The position numbers and the translations under genes were made by a program. DNA of 64,000 nt from positions 30,554 through 94,553 of the forward strand of contig DNJC01000112.1 of the NCBI GenBank assembly GCA_003490025.1. Reading direction: 5' to 3'. The notes below the pieces were generated by a model, which was not told the origin of the DNA, made no database searches, and saw nothing but the letters and a program-made list of their open reading frames with translations. Below, in pieces: positions 40,101-48,018 of this stretch. This DNA comes from Geobacter sp. (lineage in GTDB: Bacteria; Desulfobacterota; Desulfuromonadia; Geobacterales; Geobacteraceae). Every line of letters begins with the position of its first letter. Position 1 is the first letter of the stretch.

Positions 40101-41747
40101 CTACTGCCCGAGACACGCCTTCAGGTCGGCATCGACGCTGCCGATCTGGCCGATGTTGAAGTTGTCCACCAGGAACTGGAGCACGTTGGGCGAAAGGTAC
40201 GCGGGAAGCGCCGGCCCCAGCTTGATGTTCTTGATCCCCAGGTACAAAAGCGAAAGCAAAATGATGTGGGCCTTCTGCTCGTACCAGGAAAGGATGAAGG
40301 AAAGGGGAAGTTCGTTGACGCCACAGTTGAAGGCGCCGGCCAGGGCGAGCGCTATCTGCACGGCCGAATAGGCGTCGTTGCACTGCCCGACATCGAGCAG
40401 ACGCGGAATGCCGCCGATGTCGCCGAACTCGAGCTTGTTGAACCGGTACTTGCCGCAGGCAAGCGTCAGGATGACGCAGTCCTTGGGCACCTTCTCGGCG
40501 AACTCGGTGTAGTAGTTCCTCCCGCTCTTCGCGCCGTCGCAGCCGCCGATCAAGAAGAAATGTTTCAGCGCCCCTCCCTTGACCGCTTCTATCACCTTGT
40601 CCGCCACACCCAGAACCGCGTTGTGCCCGAAGCCGGTCAGGATCTCCTGCCCCGGAGCATCCGGCATGTCCGGGCACTCTAGGGCCTTATTGATCACCTC
40701 GTCGAAGTGCCACCCCGAGAGGTGCTTGACGCCGGGCCACCCCACCTCGCCCCAGCTGAACAGGCGATCCTGGTAGCTGTCAGCCGGACGCTGGATGCAG
40801 TTGGTGTTGAAGATGATGGCGCCCGGGAAGTTCGGGAACTCCTTGGCCTGATCCTGCCAGGCGCCGCCGAAGTTGCCGTACAGGTGCGGGTATTTCTTCA
40901 GGCCCGGATAACCGTGGGCCGGGAGCATCTCGCCATGGGTGTAGATGTCGATCCCCTTTCCTTCGGTCTGCTTCAGAAGCTCTTCCAGCATGCGCAGGTC
41001 GTGGCCGGAAACGAGGATCGCCTTGTTCTTCCGGGTGCCCAGCTGCACCTTGGTCGGTACCGGGTGCCCGTAGTGCTCCACATGCCCCTCGTTCAGCATC
41101 CCCATCACCTTGATGTTCAGCTTGCCGCACTCCATGGCGATGCCGACGAAGTCCATCAGCCCCTTCGAGGTGTCGGTGGTGGCGGCGAGCGCGCTGTGGA
41201 AGAAGGCGAAGACCTCCTCGTCGGTCTTGCCCAGGATGAAGGCGTGGTCGGCGTAGGCGGCCATACCCTTCAGGCCGTAGACGATGATCTCGATGGCGGA
41301 AAGTATGTCGACATCGGCTTGCTGGGTCTTCACCCCGTGCGCCCGCCCCTGGGCGACCAGTTCCTCGAGCGTGCCGGCTATCACCCAGGCGGCCGGGCCG
41401 TCGGTGACGGCCGCGGCCTGCACACCTTTCTCGCGGCAGGCCGTCTCGTACTGCGCCTTGACCTGCTCTTTCAGGTCGTAGCATTTCCTGAGCTTTCCGG
41501 CCAGCTGCACCGGGTCGAAATCGACGTTGGTCACGGTGGTGAAAAGCCCTTCGATGAGGAACATGTCCGCTACCTTGTTGCGCACGTCCAGTCCGCGCGC
41601 CTTGTCCGCGTAAATGGCGAGCCCCTTCAGACCGTACAGCATGAGGTCCAGCAGGGCGGCAACCTCGGGGTTTTTGCCGCACACACCCACTACATCGCAC
41701 CCGACTCCCTTGGCGGCCTGCTCACATTGACGGCAAAACATCGGCAT
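40101..41747 (-). CDS. hcp: Hybrid cluster protein (hydroxylamine reductase)
   Basis: The protein has 548 residues. The N-terminal cysteines C5, C8, C17 and C23 (MPMFCRQCEQAAKGVGC...VCG) hold the first Fe-S cluster. The hybrid-cluster ligands lie in the FNTNCIQRP, IGGCDGAK and DVGQCNDAYSA regions. It reduces NO or hydroxylamine and takes part in nitrosative stress. I chose the ATG at 41747, because the upstream extension to 41777 lacks conserved sequence. It is divergent from the small CxxC protein gene at 41917. Confidence 0.95.
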   Translation of the reverse strand: MPMFCRQCEQAAKGVGCDVVGVCGKNPEVAALLDLMLYGLKGLAIYADKARGLDVRNKVADMFLIEGLFTTVTNVDFDPVQLAGKLRKCYDLKEQVKAQYETACREKGVQAAAVTDGPAAWVIAGTLEELVAQGRAHGVKTQQADVDILSAIEIIVYGLKGMAAYADHAFILGKTDEEVFAFFHSALAATTDTSKGLMDFVGIAMECGKLNIKVMGMLNEGHVEHYGHPVPTKVQLGTRKNKAILVSGHDLRMLEELLKQTEGKGIDIYTHGEMLPAHGYPGLKKYPHLYGNFGGAWQDQAKEFPNFPGAIIFNTNCIQRPADSYQDRLFSWGEVGWPGVKHLSGWHFDEVINKALECPDMPDAPGQEILTGFGHNAVLGVADKVIEAVKGGALKHFFLIGGCDGAKSGRNYYTEFAEKVPKDCVILTLACGKYRFNKLEFGDIGGIPRLLDVGQCNDAYSAVQIALALAGAFNCGVNELPLSFILSWYEQKAHIILLSLLYLGIKNIKLGPALPAYLSPNVLQFLVDNFNIGQIGSVDADLKACLGQ

Positions 41748-41916
41748 AAAAACTTTCCCCCTTTGACTGTTTATCACTGCAGTGTTGTAAAAGTTGATTT
41801 ACTATAACTACAAACATTGCCATTTCAACCGGTGCAGGAACGGGAAAACATTAAATTTAACTAACAAAACAGAACACGTACCTCTGACAGTCCGGACGCA
41901 AGGAGAAACACTAACT

Positions 41917-42111
41917 ATGCCCAAGGATATCAAGCAGCTGTGCAAGTGGGACAAGGATGAAATAAAGGACAACCTGAAGGAGTTGAAGAAAATAGTGGGG
42001 ATGCCGCGCTTTATCTGCCGGAAGTGCGCACGGGCTGCAAGAAAGGAAGAGTACCTCTGCAAGCCGGAACCGCTTTCGAAGGGGAAGGGAAAAGACGAGG
42101 GAGAGCCTTGA
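41917..42111 (+). CDS. Small CxxC protein, unknown function
   Basis: The 64-residue protein starts MPKDIKQLCKWDKDEIKDNL. It has a CRKC motif plus a downstream Cys (YLCKPEP) and a lysine-rich tail. The start at 41917 follows AAGGAG by about 9 bp. It is divergent from hcp, with a shared 169-bp control region. Function is not known; metal or RNA binding is possible. Confidence 0.75.
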   Translation: MPKDIKQLCKWDKDEIKDNLKELKKIVGMPRFICRKCARAARKEEYLCKPEPLSKGKGKDEGEP

Positions 42112-42123
42112 GCCGGCAGAACC

Positions 42124-42777
42124 TCACTCCCTGGAGACCGGGGTTTCATTCAGCCATCGCATCATCACGTTTCCAGCCGGTTGCCGCTTGCGGAACTCGT
42201 TCCTCATGACGTCCATCACCTTGCCGACGCGGTCCTCGAACTGCAGCCAATCCTGCTTCATCTCTGAAATCCGGTTGCTTTTGTCCCCGGAATCCGGCTG
42301 CAACTCGCTCCACCCCGTCTCAAGGCGCTGCACCACGCTCGTTTGCTGCGTTATGAACCCCTTCAGCACCGCGCAGAAATCGTCGGTGAAATGCAGGCTC
42401 TCCTTCTGGTACACCTCCGCGAAGCTCTCACCCGTGCTCCGTATGGTCCTCAGCATCTTCTCCGCCTGTAGCAGTTCCCCGCCGGCAAGCCGTGAGGTGA
42501 ACTCCTTGCCGACCCGCAACAGGTCTATCAGCAAAGAGTAGAGTTTCGCCAGTGAGTCCGACTTGTTTTCCTGCTGCACGATCTGCTCGCAAAGCCCCTC
42601 GCGGAAGATCTGGAGGGCGCGTTCCGCCTCGGACATCATGCTCTCCCGGAACCGCTGGCAGGTCCGCGCCGCGACCTGCTGGATGAAGAAGTTCACGGCC
42701 CAGTAGCTGACGGCGATGCATAGAAGAAAGAGCGCCCCTCCTCCCGCATAGTAGAAGATCAGTTCTCTGGTGCTCAT
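42124..42777 (-). CDS. Membrane-anchored coiled-coil protein, unknown
   Basis: The protein has 217 residues. One N-terminal helix (about 7-30, FYYAGGGALFLLCIAVSYWAVNFF) precedes a long helical, charged region (QRFRESMMSEAERALQIFREGL onwards) with coiled-coil character. GAGGAGG precedes the ATG at 42777. It converges with the small CxxC gene (42111). I do not recognise a family. Confidence 0.75.
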   Translation of the reverse strand: MSTRELIFYYAGGGALFLLCIAVSYWAVNFFIQQVAARTCQRFRESMMSEAERALQIFREGLCEQIVQQENKSDSLAKLYSLLIDLLRVGKEFTSRLAGGELLQAEKMLRTIRSTGESFAEVYQKESLHFTDDFCAVLKGFITQQTSVVQRLETGWSELQPDSGDKSNRISEMKQDWLQFEDRVGKVMDVMRNEFRKRQPAGNVMMRWLNETPVSRE

Positions 42778-42985
42778 GGCGCCTCCTCGCGACCGTATCC
42801 GTCTGCGGCAGTTGTTGTCTCCACTACTCCAACGCCAACAAGGAACAAGGTTATCGGGATGACCCTCGCCAGTCAATTAGCATGATCTAATTTAAGAACC
42901 GACACCGCCACTCCTTTCCGGACCATCCCGTCCGGCAGTGACTCAAAAAGATCACGTATACCCCTCCCGCGCTTGCTAAACCCGG

Positions 42986-43013
42986 ATAACAACTTAAACT
43001 GAAAAGTTGTTAT
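42986..43013. repeat. Perfect palindrome upstream of ccoN
   Basis: ATAACAACTT and AAGTTGTTAT (10 bp) are separated by 8 bp in the 412-bp gap 42778-43189. The remainder of the gap shows no gene. A regulator site or a stem-loop in the ccoN leader are both possible. Confidence 0.5.
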
Positions 43014-43189
43014 TTCTCCCTCATTGGCCCCTCCTATGACACAGGGCCGTCAATTACTGGAAGAAGTGCCGCTCTAGCAGCCAAAGTCCCTATACCGCGC
43101 GATATTGTGTTCTCTTTATGAGTGAAGTCTATGGCCCTGTGCATGACAGCACCGAGGCTGAGAGTTCCAGACATCTCCGGGAGGCCGGC

Positions 43190-44593
43190 ATGAATCAACA
43201 GGAAGGCTACGCTGACGACATCGTCAAGGGGTTCATCATCTGGAGCATGGTGTGGGGGCTGGTCGCGGTGCTGGTGGGGGTGCTGATCTCCTTCCAGATC
43301 GCGTTCCCGCAGTTGAACCTCCCCCCCTACCTCACCTACGGCAGGCTCCGCCCGATCCACACCAACGCCGGCATCTTCGGCTGGGGGATCGGGAGCTTCA
43401 TGGCCTTCTTCATCTACATCACCCAGCGCCTCACCAGGACACCCCTCTGGAGCCCGGGGCTGGCGCGGGTGCAGCTCTGGCTCTTCAACGTGGTGATAGC
43501 GCTTGCCGCCGTGACGCTCGCCCTCGGCATGAACCGCTCCAAGGAGTACGCCGAACTCGAATGGCCGGTCGCCATCCTGGTGGTGGTGCTCTGGGTCATC
43601 TTCTCGGTCAACATCGTGATGACCATCGTGAAGCGCCGCGAGGAGCAGATGTACATCTCGCTCTGGTACATCCTGGCCACGCTGGTGGGCGTCGCGGTCC
43701 TCTACCTGGTGAACAACGCGGCTATTCCGGTCTCCCTCACCAAATCCTACTCCGCCTACGCCGGGGCGAACGACGCCAACGTGCAGTGGTGGTACGGCCA
43801 CAACGCGGTCGCCATGGTGCTCACCACGCCGCCTTTGGCCATCTTCTACTACTTCCTCCCCAAGACGACCGGGGTCCCGATCTACAGCCACCGCATGGGC
43901 GTGATCGCCTTCTGGAGCCTCATCTTCATGTACCTCTGGACCGGCGCCCACCATCTCCTCTGGGCTCCTGTCCCGGACTGGGTGCAGACGCTCGCCATGG
44001 GCTTCTCCGTGATGCTGATCGCCCCCTCCTGGGCCGCCGTCTTCAACGGCTACTTCTCCATGAACGGCCAGTGGCACCAGATGCGCGACAACTACCTGGT
44101 CAAGTTCCTCATCTTCGGCATCACCTTCTACGGGATGCAGACGCTGCAGGGGCCAAGCCAGGCGGTCAGGACCTTCTCCGCCTTCATACACTTCACCGAC
44201 TGGGTCCCCGGCCACGTCCACATGGGAACGCTCGGCTGGGTGTCGCTGGTGCTCTTCGCCGCCATCTACTACACGGTGCCGAAGGTCTATCAGACCGAGA
44301 TCTACAGCATCCCGCTCGCGAACCTCCACTTCTGGCTGGCGCTGACCGGGCAGCTGATATTCTCCATCAGCATGTGGATCGCCGGCGTGCAGCAGGCGGC
44401 CATGCTGAACGCCACCAACCCCGACGGGAGCCTCCACTACAGCTTCATGGAAACCCTGATCGAACTCTACCCCTACTGGCACATGAGAGCGGCCGGCGGG
44501 CTGATCTACCTGGCCGGGCTGGCGTTCTTCCTCTACAACATCTTCAAGACCATCACCGGCGGCAAGGCCCGGGCCGCGGCACAACGAGCCTAG
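43190..44593 (+). CDS. ccoN: cbb3 oxidase subunit I
   Basis: This 467-residue protein has about 12 helices. The low-spin heme and binuclear-centre ligands are visible: IHTNAGIFGWG, WWYGHNAVAMV, WTGAHHLLWAPVPDW and TDWVPGHVHMGTLGW. I chose the ATG at 43190 (MNQQEGYADD) with GGGAGG before it; the frame extends 24 codons further upstream. It reduces O2 at the membrane with high affinity. It heads ccoNOQP-ccoG-ccoH-ccoI-ccoS. Confidence 0.96.
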   Translation: MNQQEGYADDIVKGFIIWSMVWGLVAVLVGVLISFQIAFPQLNLPPYLTYGRLRPIHTNAGIFGWGIGSFMAFFIYITQRLTRTPLWSPGLARVQLWLFNVVIALAAVTLALGMNRSKEYAELEWPVAILVVVLWVIFSVNIVMTIVKRREEQMYISLWYILATLVGVAVLYLVNNAAIPVSLTKSYSAYAGANDANVQWWYGHNAVAMVLTTPPLAIFYYFLPKTTGVPIYSHRMGVIAFWSLIFMYLWTGAHHLLWAPVPDWVQTLAMGFSVMLIAPSWAAVFNGYFSMNGQWHQMRDNYLVKFLIFGITFYGMQTLQGPSQAVRTFSAFIHFTDWVPGHVHMGTLGWVSLVLFAAIYYTVPKVYQTEIYSIPLANLHFWLALTGQLIFSISMWIAGVQQAAMLNATNPDGSLHYSFMETLIELYPYWHMRAAGGLIYLAGLAFFLYNIFKTITGGKARAAAQRA

Positions 44594-44605
44594 GGGGGAG
44601 ACATC

Positions 44606-45472
44606 ATGACGATCGAGAAGAAACCGATAATTTTCCTGCTCCTGGCCACCGCCACCATCCTGGTCGGCACCGTCGTCACCATGGTGCTCCCTTTCAGGTG
44701 GATCAACGATCCCAAGCTCGCCATCGCCTCGGTGAAGCCGTACACGCCGCTGCAACTTGAAGGGCGCGACATCTACATCCGCGAGGGGTGCAACAACTGC
44801 CACACCCAGACGGTCCGCCCGCTCCTCTCGGATACGGAGCGCTACGGCGAGTACTCGAAGAGCGGCGAGTTCGCCTACGACCAGCCGTTTCTCTGGGGCT
44901 CCAGGAGAAACGGCCCGGACGTCGCGCGCATCGGCGGCAAGTACCCGGACGCCTGGCACGTCAAACACATGAAGGACCCGCGCTCCATGGTGCCGCGCTC
45001 CAACATGCCGGCCTACAAATTCCTTGAGCAGCCGCTCGACACGAGCCTCACCGAGAGGAAGATGAAGGCGCTCAACTTCCCCTACACCCAGGCGCAGATC
45101 GCGGAGCTGTCGGGGAAGACCGAACTGGACGCCATGGTCGCCTACCTGCAGAAGCTCGGCAACGACATCCCCTGGAGAAAGACAGGGAAGGCGGAGGTGC
45201 TGGGAGAGTTGAAGAACCCGTTCCAGGACAACGCCGCGGTGCTCCCCGAGGGCAAGAAACTCTACCTCGAGCACTGCGCCCAATGCCACGGCAAGGACCT
45301 GGAGGGGGAGGTCGGCCCGAGCCTGAAGGACCTGGACAAGCCGGACGCCGTCGTCTTCGGCATCGTCTACAGCGGCATACCGGCAGGGAGCATGCCCGCC
45401 TTCGGCGACAGCCTCGGCAAGGAGCGGACCTGGAAGGTGGTCACTTTCCTGAAGTCCGAGCACAGGCGCTGA
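44606..45472 (+). CDS. ccoO: cbb3 oxidase subunit II with an additional cytochrome c domain
   Basis: The protein has 288 residues, longer than ordinary CcoO. An N-terminal helix (about 9-28) is followed by the CcoO domain with GCNNCHTQTVRPL (heme c1), and RSNMPAYKFL with its Met ligand. A second class-I cytochrome c domain follows from about 205 (CAQCHGKDLEGEVGPSL, with Met in GSMPAFG). So the two haem sites per protein are C-N-N-C-H and C-A-Q-C-H. It receives electrons from CcoP-type cytochromes and passes them to CcoN. It starts 12 bp after ccoN. Confidence 0.93.
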   Translation: MTIEKKPIIFLLLATATILVGTVVTMVLPFRWINDPKLAIASVKPYTPLQLEGRDIYIREGCNNCHTQTVRPLLSDTERYGEYSKSGEFAYDQPFLWGSRRNGPDVARIGGKYPDAWHVKHMKDPRSMVPRSNMPAYKFLEQPLDTSLTERKMKALNFPYTQAQIAELSGKTELDAMVAYLQKLGNDIPWRKTGKAEVLGELKNPFQDNAAVLPEGKKLYLEHCAQCHGKDLEGEVGPSLKDLDKPDAVVFGIVYSGIPAGSMPAFGDSLGKERTWKVVTFLKSEHRR

Positions 45473-45473
45473 T

Positions 45474-45662
45474 ATGGATGCGGCGAGTGTCTACTACCTC
45501 GGCGTCACCGTCATCCTCTTCCTCGTCTTCGCCGCCATCGTGGCGCGCGTCTACAGCGGCAAACGGAAGGCGAAGGGGGAGGAGCCCAAGTACCGGATGA
45601 TGGAAGACGAAAAGCCACACGAAGCCAATGGCAAAGGAGGACGCGATGTCCGACGAAAATAA
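45474..45662 (+). CDS. ccoQ: Small CcoQ-like membrane protein
   Basis: The 62-residue protein has one N-terminal helix (about 6-27, VYYLGVTVILFLVFAAIVARVY) and a charged tail. It lies between ccoO and ccoP, the usual position of CcoQ, 1 bp from ccoO and overlapping ccoP by 17 bp. CcoQ proteins are small and poorly conserved, so the name rests mainly on position and topology. Confidence 0.75.
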   Translation: MDAASVYYLGVTVILFLVFAAIVARVYSGKRKAKGEEPKYRMMEDEKPHEANGKGGRDVRRK

Positions 45663-46137
45663 GGAATACGACGGCATACGGTACCGTGCCGAGAAAAGCT
45701 CCCCCCTCGTCTTCAGAATCCTCTTCTTTGGGCTCATCACCTGGGGCGTGATCTTCATGGGGTACTACCTTTTCAGCGGCTGGAGTTCCCACGCGGAATA
45801 CGCCGGGATAAAGAAGGCGAAGGAGGCGCGCCTTGCCGCGCAGAAGGAAGGGCAAAGCGAGCAGAAGGCGATCAGCACCCACGAGGAGATCAGGAGCACC
45901 AATCTCATCGACGAGGGGAAGAAGGAGTTCGCCTCGCGCTGTGCCTCGTGTCACGGTGAGAACGCCAAGGGGGGGATAGGCCCCGACCTGACCCGCAAGG
46001 AGTACAAGTACGGCAAGACGGCGCCGCAGGTGACCAGCAGCATAGTGGACGGCCGCCCGGGCGGGATGCCGGGCTTCAAGAACGACCTGTCCGGAGACAA
46101 GGTACAGGGGCTCGTGCAATACCTGCTGTCGCTTTGA
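45646..46137 (+). CDS. ccoP: cbb3 oxidase subunit III, monoheme form
   Basis: The protein has 163 residues. The N-terminal helix is at about 23-45 (VFRILFFGLITWGVIFMGYYLF), then a hinge and one cytochrome c domain with CASCHGEN. Canonical CcoP carries two such domains; here only one exists, the missing one apparently being on CcoO. Start: ATG 45646 after AAAGGAGG. It overlaps ccoG by 4 bp. Confidence 0.9.
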   Translation: MSDENKEYDGIRYRAEKSSPLVFRILFFGLITWGVIFMGYYLFSGWSSHAEYAGIKKAKEARLAAQKEGQSEQKAISTHEEIRSTNLIDEGKKEFASRCASCHGENAKGGIGPDLTRKEYKYGKTAPQVTSSIVDGRPGGMPGFKNDLSGDKVQGLVQYLLSL

Positions 46138-47357
46138 GCCGGCGCTACACCAGGGCGCGGATAGCCCCCTGGCGCAAGAGGGTCCAGTGGCTCTCAACCC
46201 TGTGCCTTCTGGTGATTCCCTTCCTGCGGGTGGGGGGAGAGTCGCTGCTGCGCCTGGACGCCGGGAGCAGGACCCTCTTCTTCTTCGGCGCGTCGCTGAG
46301 GATCGAGGAGTTCTACCTGCTCCTCATAGTGGTGCTGATCTTCGTCTTCGGATTTCTTTTCGTCACCATGCTCTTTGGCAGGGTCTGGTGCGGCTGGCTC
46401 TGCCCGCAGACCACCCTGGCGGACCTTGCGGACTGGTTCGATTCGCGGCTCAAGAAGGCGGGACCCGCCCCGGTACGGGCGGCAGCACGGCAGATCCTCT
46501 ACGCGGCGGTATCGGCCCTGGTCGCCTGCAACATGGTCTGGTATTTCATCGAGCCGAGGGAGTTCTTTGACAGGCTCTTCTCGGGAGAGATAGGGACGAT
46601 GGCGGGGATATCGCTTCTGGGCACCTTCCTGCTGGTCTACTTCGACCTCGCCCTGGTGCGGCGCACCTTCTGCAAGACCGTCTGTCCCTACGGGCGCATC
46701 CAGTTGATGACCATGGAGCGCGGGACGCTGACGCTGGAGTTCGATCCGGACCTGAAGGAAAAGTGCCTGCGCTGCGGGGCGTGCGTCAGGGCCTGCCCCA
46801 CCGGGATCGACATCCGCAACGGGTTGCAGATCGAGTGCATCAACTGCGGGCGCTGTCTCGACGCCTGCCGGGACGTCATGGAGCCGGGCGGGCTCGGAGG
46901 GTTGATCCACTACACCTTCGGCAGGACGGCTCCCGGCGAGCCCCGGCCGGTGAACCGCAAGGCGCTGCTGATGGCCGGGGTCATCCTGCTCCTCGTGAGC
47001 CTTCTGGTTGCTGGGGTGGCGACCCGCAAGGAGGCGACCCTCAAGGTGCAGCGGGCGGCGAATGCCCAGGTGAGGAAGCTTCCCGACGGCTCCCTGGTCA
47101 ACTTCTACATCGCCTATGTCGAGAACCGCGGCACCTCCCCGGCCGTCTTTTCGCTGGAAGTGGGCCAGGCGCCGGGGGAATCGGCCCAGTTGATCGGCCC
47201 GGTGCGGGATCTGAAGGTGGCGGCGAACGCGAACCGCAAGGTCGACCTGGTGCTGAAGCTGAAGCCCGCGCCGGCTGCGGGGCGCACGATGGAACTCCGG
47301 CTCGTCGCCGGCGGCAAGGTGGTGGCGGTGAGCCCGCTGCCGGTCGCCGTTGAGTGA
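46134..47357 (+). CDS. ccoG: CcoG/FixG copper-reducing iron-sulfur protein
   Basis: The 407-residue membrane protein has several helices in its first half and a ferredoxin pair (CLRCGACVRACPTGIDIRNG and CINCGRCLDAC) around 210-245. The C-terminal periplasmic Ig-like domain (about 300-407) completes the family layout. It is thought to reduce Cu for insertion into the binuclear centre. It starts with TTG overlapping the ccoP stop (TTGA). Confidence 0.93.
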   Translation: MSRRYTRARIAPWRKRVQWLSTLCLLVIPFLRVGGESLLRLDAGSRTLFFFGASLRIEEFYLLLIVVLIFVFGFLFVTMLFGRVWCGWLCPQTTLADLADWFDSRLKKAGPAPVRAAARQILYAAVSALVACNMVWYFIEPREFFDRLFSGEIGTMAGISLLGTFLLVYFDLALVRRTFCKTVCPYGRIQLMTMERGTLTLEFDPDLKEKCLRCGACVRACPTGIDIRNGLQIECINCGRCLDACRDVMEPGGLGGLIHYTFGRTAPGEPRPVNRKALLMAGVILLLVSLLVAGVATRKEATLKVQRAANAQVRKLPDGSLVNFYIAYVENRGTSPAVFSLEVGQAPGESAQLIGPVRDLKVAANANRKVDLVLKLKPAPAAGRTMELRLVAGGKVVAVSPLPVAVE

Positions 47358-47405
47358 CCGGACGCGTTTCCAAGCTGAAGCGTGGAGCTTGGGAACGAGA
47401 GAAGA

Positions 47406-47517
47406 GCCCTCGCCCTCCGGGAGAGGGCGGCCGAAGGCCGGGTGAGGGCGGTGCCACGAAGCGAGGTGTCGCAGACGGCAACGCCCTCACCCCGTCCCTC
47501 TCCCGGAGGGCGAGGGG
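47406..47517. repeat. GCCCTCGCCCTCCGGGAGAGGGC-type dispersed repeat
   Basis: An inverted repeat (GCCCTCGCCCTCCGGGAGAGG / CCTCTCCCGGAGGGCGAGGG) with a 75-base centre lies between ccoG and ccoH. The same element, in inverse orientation and partly duplicated, occurs at 61466-61687. A diverged GTTCCCAAGCT palindrome precedes it (47367-47395). Confidence 0.85.
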
Positions 47518-47556
47518 GAGTAGGACAAGGTAGATTATAGTTTGGAGGAAGTTTAC

Positions 47557-48018
47557 ATGCCGTCATCCACCAAAAGCACCGGCCGCAGCTACAAGATCGC
47601 CCTCTCGCTCATGTTCGGGATCTTCCTCCTCGGCATGGCGGCGACGCTGCTCCTTTCCACCCGCCGCGGCAGCCGCGTGGTCGACGCCGAGTACTACAAT
47701 AACGGCCTGCACTACGGCCAGACCGGAAGCGGCGCCAGGAACCCCGGCCTCGGCTGGTCCCTCTCCGCATCGATCCAGGGAAGCGATCTGCTGGTAAAGG
47801 TGAACGACGAGCAGGGCGCGCCGGTAGCGGGGGGAAAGCTCTTCTTCCAGCCGGGGCGCAGCGCAACCGTGAGAAACGAAGCGGTGACGCTCTCGGAATC
47901 GTCCCCCGGCATCTTCCGCGCCCCGCGTCCCGCCGCGGCCGAAGGGGACCTGCAGGGGACCCTCCTTTTCAGCAGGGGCGAGGCGAGCGCCAGCCAAAGG
48001 GTGGTGTTCTTCTATTGA
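47557..48018 (+). CDS. ccoH: CcoH/FixH-like cbb3 assembly protein
   Basis: The 153-residue protein has an N-terminal membrane helix (about 14-32, IALSLMFGIFLLGMAATLLL) and a periplasmic domain starting VVDAEYYNNGLHYGQTG, which matches FixH. It overlaps ccoI (TTGA). FixH supports CcoI-linked copper supply and cbb3 assembly. A GGAGG site precedes the ATG at 47557. Confidence 0.88.
   Translation: MPSSTKSTGRSYKIALSLMFGIFLLGMAATLLLSTRRGSRVVDAEYYNNGLHYGQTGSGARNPGLGWSLSASIQGSDLLVKVNDEQGAPVAGGKLFFQPGRSATVRNEAVTLSESSPGIFRAPRPAAAEGDLQGTLLFSRGEASASQRVVFFY

Noticed and set aside
43034..45463. 809-codon open frame on the minus strand across the cbb3 genes
   Set aside because: It is antisense to ccoN and ccoO, which have clear haem and metal motifs. 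High GC at third positions leaves the opposite strand open by chance. Its composition (Arg, Gly, His, Glu rich) is not protein-like.
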